Source of the DNA: DATKGW01 sp035510605
GTDB lineage: Bacteria > Patescibacteriota > Saccharimonadia > Saccharimonadales > CAIOMD01
Direction: 5' to 3'
Length of the DNA stretch: 31,472 nucleotides
Assembly (NCBI GenBank): GCA_035510605.1
Contig: DATKGW010000022.1
Span: 1 to 31,472 of the forward strand
The first letter of the stretch is position 1; each line of letters starts with the position of its first letter. Of the stretch, positions 6,410 through 14,685 are shown one piece after another. The translations under genes were made by a program, and so were the position numbers. The notes beneath the pieces are model-generated. The model saw nothing but the letters and a program-made list of their open reading frames with translations. It searched no databases and had not been told where the DNA came from.

Positions 6410-9001
6410 ATGGCTAAAAATAGGAAACCTCTAAGCCCTGGCGATCGTCTTAAGATTATCGCAGATAAACCGTTATTCGGTTTGAGATATGTAAGATTTG
6501 CCATTACCGTGCTACTGGCTACGACCGTATATTGGGCGACGCTAAGCGCTCGTTTGCAACAGTTTAACTCCGATCAAATAGCCAATACTTATTTGTTTAA
6601 CAACCTGGCCACATTTAAGGGGGCCGAGTTTCCCAGCCAGCATACGTTTTTATTTAAATGGCCACTGTTCTGGCTTATCCATTTGCTAGGATCATCAAGC
6701 GCTGCCTTTGTTGGCATGACTGTTGGTGTTGTTTTAGTCACGGTTATTGCTCTGGTAGCAATAATATATAAAATTGAACACCGGCCCATAATATTTGGGA
6801 CCTTATGTTTAGGTTTGGCCTCAGTTCTTTTGATGGTGCCGGCACAACCATATGCTGGTGCTTTATTACCCGTGAACATGGCAATGCTGGCAACTCGCAA
6901 TTTGGAATATATCTTATATATTGGCAGTCTCATTTGGATGATAATGTCTCGACGTCGAATGTGCTGGCATTTTTGGCTGGCGGTTATTGCTATGACACTA
7001 CTTATAGCCAGTGACAAACTTTTTTTGGTAATCAGTCTTGGGGGGGCACTGTTGGCATTAATTGTTTGGGCAATATATTACTGTTGGAATTCGATTAACT
7101 TGGCAGTCAATTGGCTTCTGGCTACAGTTTTTGCAGCCGTCGGGGCAATGATTGTTCTTTGGTTGATAAGCTTTAGTAAAATAACGCATATTATCGGCCA
7201 GTCTACTGCCAGCCCTTATACGATAGCGCTAAACGGCCGTCATTTTGTTCAGGGTTGCATATATGCAGTATTTGGAATTTTTACTAATCTTGGCGCTAAT
7301 CCGGCGTACAATGCCACCACCATAAAAAGCATTCCCCATCATCTACTTACAAACTTCTTTAGTGTTGGCCTAGTTGCCTATGTAGTAAATATTTTAATTC
7401 TGGCTTTCGGGGCTATTTGTATTTACAAAATAGTTAAAGTCGGCCTGTCTCCTGATTCGAACAAGAAAAAGAAAAAAGTAGATGTATCATCAAGGCTGAG
7501 CTTATTACTATTTGCTTCACTGCTAGTATCGGTTGCAGCATTTATATTTACCAACCATTATTATGTGGTAGATGCTCGATACTTAAGCATAGTGCTCTTT
7601 ACCGTATTTATCTCTTTAGCAACCTATTTAAGTCATAAAAAATGGAAATCTGAAAAGATTGTGGTCTGGGGCGGTATTATTTTAGTCAGTATTTGTTTTG
7701 GAATGTGGACAGCTTGGAGCACGTACAATACCGATAAAGCGGCCTTTAACGATATTAATACCCGTAACGAACTTGTTTCGCAAATACTTACACAACACCC
7801 CGTAGATGTACTTGTCGGTGATTACTGGCGGGTATTACCCACAAAATTTGTGAGCGGCAACAAGCTGAATATTATGCCACTGGCAGACTGCACGACCGGT
7901 CGTGATACTCTTAGCAGCACTGCCTGGCAACTCGATTTGCACAATCACAACGTGGCTTATTTGTTCTCGTTTGATAAAGGCTTAACTGACTTTCCGCAGT
8001 GCAGCCTTGATCAGGTAGTGGCGAGCTATGGTAAACCGAATTCCAGCAGCTTGATTGCCGGTAGCCTCAGCCACCCAAAAGAGATGCTTTTATTCTATGA
8101 TAACGGTATTCATCCCGGTACCAGTAAATCTTCGACTCAAAGTACACCTACTGTCGTGCCGGAAACTGTGGACCAGCTGCCATCCGACCAAACTAATTGT
8201 GAGCAACCCACAATTTTAAACATAGTTGCTCACCAAGACGATGACCTGTTGTTTATGAACCCCGATCTTTTACATGCGATTAAGGATGGTGATTGTGTAA
8301 GAACTATCTATATAACAGCCGGAGACGGTGGCACGGATGGATCGTATTGGCTAAGCCGTGAACAAGGCTCGCAAGCGGCTTACGCCACCATGACCGGTTC
8401 TAATAACATATGGATTCAGCGGATAGTCAAGCTGGCTGATAACCAGTTTGTAGTTATTGCTTCTCCAAAGGGCGACCCTAAAATATCGCTGATATTCATG
8501 CGCTTGCCAGATGGCAATCTTAAGGGGGAAGGGTTTCCAGCTCATCATTACCAAAGTCTGGCAAAACTCTTGGTTGGCAGGATTAACACAATCAATTCGC
8601 TGGATAAACAATCAAGCTATAACAAAAATCAGCTTATCGCCGCCTTTAGTACTCTTATGTATACATACCAACCTGCCGAAATCCGGACCCAAGCCAATTA
8701 TGCCAGCTCGCAGTATCCTGACCATAGCGATCACGTGGCGACCGGGCAATATGTTCAGATGGCGACCCAATTGTATGAACAGCAGCATTTTAATAATCAA
8801 GTTGAGATACCCATAAAATATTACATAGGTTATCCAATCCATCAATTTTCGGATAACGTGTCAGGCCAGGATCTTACAACCAAAGAAAAAGCTTTCTTTG
8901 CATATTCTAATTTTGATGGCAGAGTCTGCCAATCAATGACCGGTTGTAGTAAAATCGCTTCGACGTATCCAATTTATTTAAAGAGACAATATAAGTATTA
9001 A
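6410..9001 (+). CDS. Polytopic GT-C-like membrane protein fused to PIG-L/LmbE deacetylase
   Basis: This 863-residue protein has two clear parts. Residues 1-435 are polytopic (about 11-13 helices), with an early non-cytosolic loop holding Asp55 (FNSDQIANTY), the position where GT-C transferases keep a catalytic acid. Residues 440-600 form a soluble region with a Ser/Thr/Pro linker (571-600). Residues about 600-800 match PIG-L/LmbE zinc deacetylases: ILNIVAHQDDDLLFMNPDL (first metal motif, AHQDDD at 607-612), ITAGDGGTDG and DHSDHVATGQ (second His motif, 771-775). PIG-L enzymes remove N-acetyl groups from GlcNAc-type sugars. After gtrB and gtrA, the likely job is to transfer a flipped sugar outside the cell and deacetylate it or its acceptor. 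The PIG-L call is strong; the GT-C call is inferred from topology and context. Confidence 0.85.
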   Translation: MAKNRKPLSPGDRLKIIADKPLFGLRYVRFAITVLLATTVYWATLSARLQQFNSDQIANTYLFNNLATFKGAEFPSQHTFLFKWPLFWLIHLLGSSSAAFVGMTVGVVLVTVIALVAIIYKIEHRPIIFGTLCLGLASVLLMVPAQPYAGALLPVNMAMLATRNLEYILYIGSLIWMIMSRRRMCWHFWLAVIAMTLLIASDKLFLVISLGGALLALIVWAIYYCWNSINLAVNWLLATVFAAVGAMIVLWLISFSKITHIIGQSTASPYTIALNGRHFVQGCIYAVFGIFTNLGANPAYNATTIKSIPHHLLTNFFSVGLVAYVVNILILAFGAICIYKIVKVGLSPDSNKKKKKVDVSSRLSLLLFASLLVSVAAFIFTNHYYVVDARYLSIVLFTVFISLATYLSHKKWKSEKIVVWGGIILVSICFGMWTAWSTYNTDKAAFNDINTRNELVSQILTQHPVDVLVGDYWRVLPTKFVSGNKLNIMPLADCTTGRDTLSSTAWQLDLHNHNVAYLFSFDKGLTDFPQCSLDQVVASYGKPNSSSLIAGSLSHPKEMLLFYDNGIHPGTSKSSTQSTPTVVPETVDQLPSDQTNCEQPTILNIVAHQDDDLLFMNPDLLHAIKDGDCVRTIYITAGDGGTDGSYWLSREQGSQAAYATMTGSNNIWIQRIVKLADNQFVVIASPKGDPKISLIFMRLPDGNLKGEGFPAHHYQSLAKLLVGRINTINSLDKQSSYNKNQLIAAFSTLMYTYQPAEIRTQANYASSQYPDHSDHVATGQYVQMATQLYEQQHFNNQVEIPIKYYIGYPIHQFSDNVSGQDLTTKEKAFFAYSNFDGRVCQSMTGCSKIASTYPIYLKRQYKY

Positions 9002-9024
9002 GATTGCCTCATTTCATCGACAAT

Positions 9025-10071
9025 TCATACCTTAGTAAGAGTTAAGGCGATAATCCCTATTATATACAAAGCCAAAACTGCCAGAGAATCCAGCCCCATG
9101 CGCAAGAAAATACGCCGTGGCCGGACTATTAACCCGATTATATAAATTCCGGTTAGCAACACCCCTAAACTGGCAAACCAGATATCACTGGCACTGGCGT
9201 GCCTAAGTATTGCCTGGCCGGCAACGATGTCGCAAATAACAAATAGAGCAGGCATAAAAGCATTGCCTCCAAATATGTCGCTCATGGCCAGCTTATAGTC
9301 GCCCATGTCAATGGAACTAAAGCCGGTACTGATATTGGGCAAAGCGCCGGCAAAAGCAATAAAGGTGGCGGCAAATAGGCCGCTATTTAAGTGAAAGGCA
9401 GTAGCTATGTGGCTGCCGCTAGACTGTAAACCGACCCCGGCAATTAGCGTAGCAATGGCGGTTATTGAAAGAATGATAAATATTTTAGAAGTGGATGCCC
9501 GGCGTAAGGACGGATGATTGATAACCTGTTGACGTTCATGGTACTCACGTCCGGGGTTGGCAGCGATAGCTTCACCCCTCCAAGGTAAACCCTTACGGGC
9601 TTTAAAGATAAGCCATAACCCAAAAAACCAAAACCCGAAAATAAATACCGATGCTATGCTGATACTGGTATGGGGCACAATCAAAGGAGTTTTTATGGCT
9701 ATGATTGACGCTACGGTGACAATAATGACAATAATTGCTTCTAAAACCAGCGTTAGTGAAGCGGCCGAAAATGTCAAAGCATCGCGGACTCGCATCCTGG
9801 CATCAAAAAAGCTAATTACAACAGTCTGAATTGCGATGCCGCCAAGCAAAGCGCCGATAATAATGTCGTAGTGATGTTGCAGGGCAGCCGATACAGCCAC
9901 CGATATCTCTGGTAGGCTGGTGGTAATACCCAGTATTAACAATCCGCCGAAGGCGCTGCCCAACCTGAATTTTGCATCGATAGCATCAGTAGTTCTGGCG
10001 AGCCAAATTCCGGCTATCCAGATAATAATGGCAAAAAAGATGAATTGTAATATCAGATATAAATGAGACAC
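9025..10071 (-). CDS. Sodium/calcium exchanger family (CaCA) membrane protein
   Basis: This 348-residue protein has about ten helices and two inverted alpha repeats. The first has GLLILGITTSLPEISVAVSAAL followed by IIGALLGGIAIQ. The second has FIAFAGALPNISTGFSS followed by MSDIFGGNAF. The TSLPE and GxxxxxGGNA elements are the ion-site motifs of the CaCA superfamily, though the GN-x-x-GSN element of repeat 1 is degenerate. The ion is not predictable (Ca, Na, K or H). The start is GTG at 10071, with TATTAT preceded by TGA (10080-10088) only 8 bases upstream and no Shine-Dalgarno, so it may be leaderless. It is convergent with the PIG-L fusion (23-base gap). Confidence 0.88.
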   Translation of the reverse strand: MSHLYLILQFIFFAIIIWIAGIWLARTTDAIDAKFRLGSAFGGLLILGITTSLPEISVAVSAALQHHYDIIIGALLGGIAIQTVVISFFDARMRVRDALTFSAASLTLVLEAIIVIIVTVASIIAIKTPLIVPHTSISIASVFIFGFWFFGLWLIFKARKGLPWRGEAIAANPGREYHERQQVINHPSLRRASTSKIFIILSITAIATLIAGVGLQSSGSHIATAFHLNSGLFAATFIAFAGALPNISTGFSSIDMGDYKLAMSDIFGGNAFMPALFVICDIVAGQAILRHASASDIWFASLGVLLTGIYIIGLIVRPRRIFLRMGLDSLAVLALYIIGIIALTLTKV

Positions 10072-10079
10072 CTAAGCTA

Positions 10080-10088
10080 ATAATATCA
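10080..10088 (-). promoter_or_regulatory. Extended -10 before the CaCA exchanger
   Basis: TGA-TATTAT on the minus strand ends 8 bases before the GTG start. Transcription would begin at or next to the start codon. Confidence 0.45.
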
Positions 10089-10190
10089 TCCCACAAATTA
10101 ATTAATGAAAATTTTTGACATCAAATCAGCTAACTCGGGTTTCTGGGCAGGCCATCCATTACTTTTATGGCGGCAAATAATTCTTAAGTG

Positions 10191-10196
10191 TATAAT
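10191..10196 (+). promoter_or_regulatory. -10 hexamer before GT4 gene
   Basis: A perfect TATAAT lies 24 bases before the ATG at 10221, giving a leader of about 17 bases without a Shine-Dalgarno. No convincing -35 is seen. Confidence 0.5.
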
Positions 10197-10220
10197 ATGG
10201 TCACAAGATATTGAGCAAAT

Positions 10221-11399
10221 ATGAAAATATGTGTGATTGCCCCTGTCGTTCTGCCGATTTTGGGCAAAAATCAAGGATACGGTGGAATTGAAATTGTAGT
10301 ATCTATTGCCGTGGAAGAAATGGTTAGGCGTGGCCACGAGGTTTATTTATTTGCATCCGGCGATTCTAAGACTTCAGCCAAATTAATGGCAACTTGCCCA
10401 AAAGCTCTCGGCCAAAGCGTTTCTTTTGAAAAAGAAAAAGCCTGCAACGCCGAAGCCTATAAACTGGCAATCGATTTAAAACCGGATGTGATTTGGGATA
10501 ATACTTTAGCGGTGCATGCTCACGAGCTGCGCAAAAACAAATCCAAGTACTTATTCAAAGTAGATATAGTACTAAAAGACAAAGACTTGATTAATACTGG
10601 CAATATCCCGGTTGTCCAAACTTTGCACGGGCCGGCCAAAGACCATATGCCCGGACTAATCCATGATTTATCCGTTCAAGGCAATTATTTTGTAAGTATC
10701 AGTAAAGATCAAGCCAGAAGATATTTAAAATATCTAACTGTTAACCGACACCTGGGGACTGTTTATAATGCTGTGGATATTGATTATTTCAATGTCGGTA
10801 AAGAAGCAAAGCCCTGTAATTATCTATTATGGGTGGGCCGTTATTGTATGGAAAAGGGGCCGCATATCGCTTTGGAAGTAGCCCATAGATTAGGGCTGTC
10901 CATGGTACTGCTGGGTAAGAAAGCGGAGCCGCACGAGATAGCTTACTTTGAAAAATTTGTCGAACCGTTTTTGCAAAAACAGGATAAAATTTATCCTTCA
11001 TCACTTCCGGTAAGGGATAAAATAAAATTATTTCAGGGAGCCAAGGCAACCATGATGACCAACCTTTGGCCGGAACCTTTTGGGCTAGTCCTGGCCGAAT
11101 CCATGGCTTGCGGAACACCCGTAGTTGGCCCGGCTTTAGGTTCCTTGACCGAATTAATTGATTCGGCCGGGGTGCTGGTACCGGTAAACGATCTTAAATT
11201 AAATGAAAATGATTTAACGGTCAGTAAATCGCAACTAAAATACATTGACCGGATAATTGATTGCATGAAGCAGGTGGATTTGATCCCGGCCGGAGTACCC
11301 AGAAAAAGAGCGGTTTACTTATTCTCGCCAAAACATAACGTTGATGGTTACGAAGAAGCTTTTTTAAAAGCCATTTATTTAAAAAAGCTTAAGGCTTAA
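10221..11399 (+). CDS. GT4 family glycosyltransferase
   Basis: This 392-residue protein has a GT-B fold. The acceptor half starts MKICVIAPVVLPI with the loop GYGGIE that contacts donor phosphate in GT4 enzymes, and VVQTLHGPAKDHMP and YFVSISKDQA follow. The donor half has LLWVGRYCMEKGPHIALEVA and the E-x7-E motif NLWPEPFGLVLAESMACGTPVVGP. Length is normal. Close relatives are annotated as sugar transferases of varied specificity, so the product is not predictable. It is a single gene between the CaCA exchanger and the sensor locus, with its own TATAAT. The cluster of glycan genes to its left makes a cell-envelope role likely. Confidence 0.92.
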   Translation: MKICVIAPVVLPILGKNQGYGGIEIVVSIAVEEMVRRGHEVYLFASGDSKTSAKLMATCPKALGQSVSFEKEKACNAEAYKLAIDLKPDVIWDNTLAVHAHELRKNKSKYLFKVDIVLKDKDLINTGNIPVVQTLHGPAKDHMPGLIHDLSVQGNYFVSISKDQARRYLKYLTVNRHLGTVYNAVDIDYFNVGKEAKPCNYLLWVGRYCMEKGPHIALEVAHRLGLSMVLLGKKAEPHEIAYFEKFVEPFLQKQDKIYPSSLPVRDKIKLFQGAKATMMTNLWPEPFGLVLAESMACGTPVVGPALGSLTELIDSAGVLVPVNDLKLNENDLTVSKSQLKYIDRIIDCMKQVDLIPAGVPRKRAVYLFSPKHNVDGYEEAFLKAIYLKKLKA

Positions 11400-11486
11400 T
11401 AAAAAACCGTTTTTTATCACTGGTAATCTGTTTTGAATTTTTATCTGATTGCTGTACGATTAAACTATAAAGTAAGCGCAAGCAAT

Positions 11487-12524
11487 ATGAATAAAAAACT
11501 AAAAATTGAAATTATTGTAGTTACGGCGATAGCTCTGTTAGTTTATGACGGGGCATTGTTATTTACTAAAACCAGAGGCCAACAAATTGATTTTTGGTGG
11601 GCTGGTTGCCTGGCGGTGCTAACGATTTTATATGGTGTTTTAGGCATTATGACTGCTAAACACTGGAGTTGGCTGAAAAGCAAAGTTGGCCAGTCGGTGT
11701 TTTTTATCTCACTTGGTGTAATAATGTGGGGCATTGGTCAAGCTGGCTGGACGTATTATGCATTTAAATTTCCAAACCAAGAATATCAACCAGCTAAGAT
11801 CTTGGATATTTTATTTTTTAGCAGTATACCACTGTGGTTTTATGGGGTCCTTAAGCTTACTAAAGCGACAGGCGCCAAATACGGTTTAAAGAAACTGAGC
11901 GGTAAAATGCTTGTTTTGGTCTTATCAGTGGCCATGATTGCTATTTCATATTATTTATTAGTTGTAGTAGCCAGAGGCGGATGGGCCAGTTATAGTCAAC
12001 AAACCCTATGGGCACAATTTTTTAGTTTAGGCTACTCAGTTGGTGATGCGATTATATTTACTATCGCGTTAGCTATTTTTGGTCTTAGCTGGAAGCACCT
12101 GGGTGGTCGCTTTAAATACCCGATTTTAACAATTTTAGCCGGTTTTGGCGTTATGTATATTGCCGATACGGTCTTTAATTATAGGAGTCTTAATAATACT
12201 TATTACAATGGTGATATTTCAGATATTTTGTATCTTGCATCAATCATTATTCTTTGTATTGCGCTCTGCATGCTAGATCCATCTAGGCCTAAATATATGC
12301 AGACAGCAAATTCTGCAACTTCTGTGCCTGAAACTTCGGCTTTTCCACAAGGCCTGGTTGCTCCACCGCCTGTCGAGAATTTGCCACCTCAAGGCCAAAC
12401 ATTTAGCCAGTCAACCCCTGGGCCTACGGTAAATAAGCCGGATTTTCAATCAGACACCGTACTAGCCGGACAAACTTTGGCCGATGAACCAACAATAAGC
12501 CCTAAAACCGAGGAGAATAATTAA
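11487..12524 (+). CDS. Eight-helix membrane sensor-like protein with proline-rich tail
   Basis: This 345-residue protein is called from the ATG at 11487 rather than an upstream TTG at 11433, because TATAAA (11466-11471) lies 15 bases before it and MNKKLK makes a sensible N-terminus. About eight helices fall at residues 8-26, 37-56, 69-90, 103-122, 141-161, 180-200, 209-228 and 245-263. Conserved-looking acidic spots (KILDILFFSSIPLWFYG, YSVGDAII, GDISDILYLAS) recall, from family knowledge, the membrane input modules fused to GGDEF/EAL proteins and kinases. Here there is no output domain, only an 80-residue cytosolic Pro/Ser/Thr tail with VAPPPVENLPP at 291-301. It overlaps the next gene by one base, in an apparent operon with a histidine kinase. 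Confidence 0.75.
   Translation: MNKKLKIEIIVVTAIALLVYDGALLFTKTRGQQIDFWWAGCLAVLTILYGVLGIMTAKHWSWLKSKVGQSVFFISLGVIMWGIGQAGWTYYAFKFPNQEYQPAKILDILFFSSIPLWFYGVLKLTKATGAKYGLKKLSGKMLVLVLSVAMIAISYYLLVVVARGGWASYSQQTLWAQFFSLGYSVGDAIIFTIALAIFGLSWKHLGGRFKYPILTILAGFGVMYIADTVFNYRSLNNTYYNGDISDILYLASIIILCIALCMLDPSRPKYMQTANSATSVPETSAFPQGLVAPPPVENLPPQGQTFSQSTPGPTVNKPDFQSDTVLAGQTLADEPTISPKTEENN
12356..12389 (+). repeat. 34-base direct repeat, copy 1
   Basis: The segment is identical to 12646-12679 and lies in the same reading phase. It encodes the peptide VAPPPVENLPP in the tail of the membrane protein. Confidence 0.97.
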
Positions 12525-13120
12525 TGCCGCCAATAAATAATGATAATTCTGATTTACAACCGGATAGTATGCCACCTGTACCGGACCAACCGGCTATTAA
12601 TCCACCATCTCCCCAACCGCCGATTTCGGGACCGATACAGACACCGGTTGCTCCACCGCCTGTCGAGAATTTGCCACCTTATCCTCCGGTTAATCAGGAG
12701 CCGGCTATTAACTCGCCAGGAAACTTCGTAAATACCGTTCCGTCAAATTCCTCTGATAGAGAATCCCTGACTAATTTAACATCTTTTTCGTCCGCTTCAA
12801 CCCAACCTGTCGCCCCGGCAATTCAGCCAATTTCCGAAAAAGAAAATATTTATACCGAAATATGCAGCCAGATTATAAAAGAACAGGAACAAATTATAGG
12901 AGCGTTGGCCATAGAAGAGGCTGATCGTGTCGAGGGATTAACGGTTGATCACAATACCTACCACTGCAGCGTCATAGGTGATGGTAGCAAGGTAATTGAT
13001 GATTTAATCGGACAATATCGTGACTTTTTTGGCCATGCCGCTGTGGAAGTCTGCAAAGAAGCTGCCTCCCGTTTTATTACCAGGTTACCGGCTGAAGCAT
13101 TACCGGTTTCGCTGAGGTAA
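12524..13120 (+). CDS. Unknown protein: proline-rich N-terminus plus small conserved-looking domain
   Basis: This 198-residue protein was not recognised. Residues 1-105 are disordered (Pro, Asn, Ser, Gln) and carry VAPPPVENLPP at 42-52, identical to the tail of the preceding membrane protein. Residues 109-190 look folded: helical IYTEICSQIIKEQEQIIGALAIEEADRV, a short beta part with HCSVIGDG, then helical VIDDLIGQYRDFFGHAAVEVCKEAASRF. There is no signal peptide or helix for the membrane, so it is probably cytosolic. The ATG shares a base with the preceding stop (TAATG) and has AGGAG about 10 bases upstream. The kinase follows after 33 bases. Context suggests an adaptor between membrane sensor and kinase, but this is inference. 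Confidence 0.75.
   Translation: MPPINNDNSDLQPDSMPPVPDQPAINPPSPQPPISGPIQTPVAPPPVENLPPYPPVNQEPAINSPGNFVNTVPSNSSDRESLTNLTSFSSASTQPVAPAIQPISEKENIYTEICSQIIKEQEQIIGALAIEEADRVEGLTVDHNTYHCSVIGDGSKVIDDLIGQYRDFFGHAAVEVCKEAASRFITRLPAEALPVSLR
12646..12679 (+). repeat. 34-base direct repeat, copy 2
   Basis: The segment is base-for-base identical to 12356-12389, 290 bases downstream. It encodes the same VAPPPVENLPP peptide in the next gene. Confidence 0.97.
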
Positions 13121-13153
13121 CGCAAGTTAAGTTTAGATTTGGGGTAGAACCAA

Positions 13154-14614
13154 TTGACTCCGGCACAGCTTAAAGAAACAGTCCAGAATCAACTGGAAAA
13201 AAACCAGGCGCTTAATAAGCAAGCTCAATTTAAGAATGACCTTGAGCGTATTGCTCAGGTTATGTATGCCCAGAACCTGACTTTAGTCCAGATTAATCGA
13301 ACCTTATCAATCCTCCGAGCCATAGATTTGATAATTCTGGAATCAAATCGGAATCTAAAACAATTAAGTAATGATATCTCTGAAACAATTATTAGCGCAT
13401 CACCATACGAAATGGTTGCTATTTTATCACTCAACAGTAGCGGAGATAATTTTATAAATTTTCAGGGCTGGGCGATAAATCCAGCCGTGGCCGAAAGAGT
13501 GCCCCAGGTAACCATTACCAATCTACTCTCCAGATATAAAGTTCCACTTGATAGCGAATGGATAAGTGGCCCGAAGCGTAACTTAATCATTGATTTCCAA
13601 AATTTAGATCCGGTTCGTTCCAGTATTAATGTTTTTAGCAAAGTGACCCAAGAAGCTTTGTTATTAATGAGCAAGGGTTATAATTTGCGCTCGATTTATT
13701 TAACAAAATTAAAAGCCAGCGGTAAATTAACCGGTTTTATGGTTGTAGGGATTGCCGATTCCGTACCGCATCTTGACGATATTGAGCTGATCGAACGCCT
13801 TAGTGAATCGACCGGTATTGCTCTATATAACCGATTACTGCTTGAAGAAAACCAAAATGTGCTGGAGCAGCTTAAACAAACCAATGACAAGCTAAAAGAA
13901 ATAGATGAAGCTAAAGATGAATTTATCAGTATGGCCAGCCACCAACTGCGGACTCCGCTTACCAGTATGAAGGGCTATGTCAGCATGGTTTTAGATGGTG
14001 AAGCAGGGACGATTTCCAACTCGCAGCGCAGCATGCTGCAACAGGCCTTCAACAGTTCCCAGCGGATGGTTTATTTGATCTCAGACCTACTAAATGTTTC
14101 GCGTATCCGAACCGGTAAATTCTTGATCACCAATAAAGTGACAGATTTACCAACGGTTGTAGAGGGTGAAGTCAGCCAATTAAGCGAGGTGGCAGCCTCA
14201 CGTAATATTCGGTTAATTTATGATAAGCCTACTAATTTTCCGCTAGCCATGCTTGACGAAACTAAGATTCGCCAAGTTATAATGAATTTCTTGGACAATG
14301 CCCTATATTACACACCCAAGGGTGGCCGTATTACCGTGGAACTTAAGGCGACTGACAATAATATAGAATACATTGTGACAGATACGGGGCTTGGTGTATC
14401 AAAAGCCGATCAACCTCTACTGTTTACGAAATTCTACAGAGCCAACAATGCCCGTAAAATGCGTCCGGATGGGACAGGTTTAGGGCTTTATATGGCCCGT
14501 AAAATTATTGTAGCTCAGGGTGGAGCAATTATATTTAACAGTATCGAGGGTGAGGGCAGTGTTTTTGGTTTTAGTTTTTCAAGAGATAAAGTTGCTGTAA
14601 AACCCTATTCTTGA
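13154..14614 (+). CDS. Soluble GAF-domain sensor histidine kinase
   Basis: This 486-residue protein has a helical N-terminus (1-70), a GAF-like region (about 75-228) and a coiled coil (230-255). The HisKA dimerisation domain has phosphoacceptor His263 in FISMASHQLRTPLT. The HATPase has the N box MNFLDNALYYTPKG (Asn378, Asn382), G1 DTGLG (410-414), F box FTKFYRA and G2 GTGLGLYMARK (440-450). No membrane helix is present, so it is a cytosolic kinase. The start is TTG at 13154, with GGGG about 9 bases upstream; an in-frame TAG at 13145 rules out anything earlier. It lies after two genes of a probable membrane input module. No response regulator is encoded nearby, so its partner must be elsewhere. 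Confidence 0.93.
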   Translation: MTPAQLKETVQNQLEKNQALNKQAQFKNDLERIAQVMYAQNLTLVQINRTLSILRAIDLIILESNRNLKQLSNDISETIISASPYEMVAILSLNSSGDNFINFQGWAINPAVAERVPQVTITNLLSRYKVPLDSEWISGPKRNLIIDFQNLDPVRSSINVFSKVTQEALLLMSKGYNLRSIYLTKLKASGKLTGFMVVGIADSVPHLDDIELIERLSESTGIALYNRLLLEENQNVLEQLKQTNDKLKEIDEAKDEFISMASHQLRTPLTSMKGYVSMVLDGEAGTISNSQRSMLQQAFNSSQRMVYLISDLLNVSRIRTGKFLITNKVTDLPTVVEGEVSQLSEVAASRNIRLIYDKPTNFPLAMLDETKIRQVIMNFLDNALYYTPKGGRITVELKATDNNIEYIVTDTGLGVSKADQPLLFTKFYRANNARKMRPDGTGLGLYMARKIIVAQGGAIIFNSIEGEGSVFGFSFSRDKVAVKPYS

Positions 14615-14685
14615 TGAAATTCTGATTTTTCATAGTTTGTTAAAATAGTCTACGACAGTCAAGTTAATTTAAATTAAGGGGTCTT

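Noticed and set aside
11401..11417. A6-CCG-T6 sequence after the GT4 gene as a terminator
   Set aside because: The stem is only A-T pairs with a three-base loop, too weak to call.
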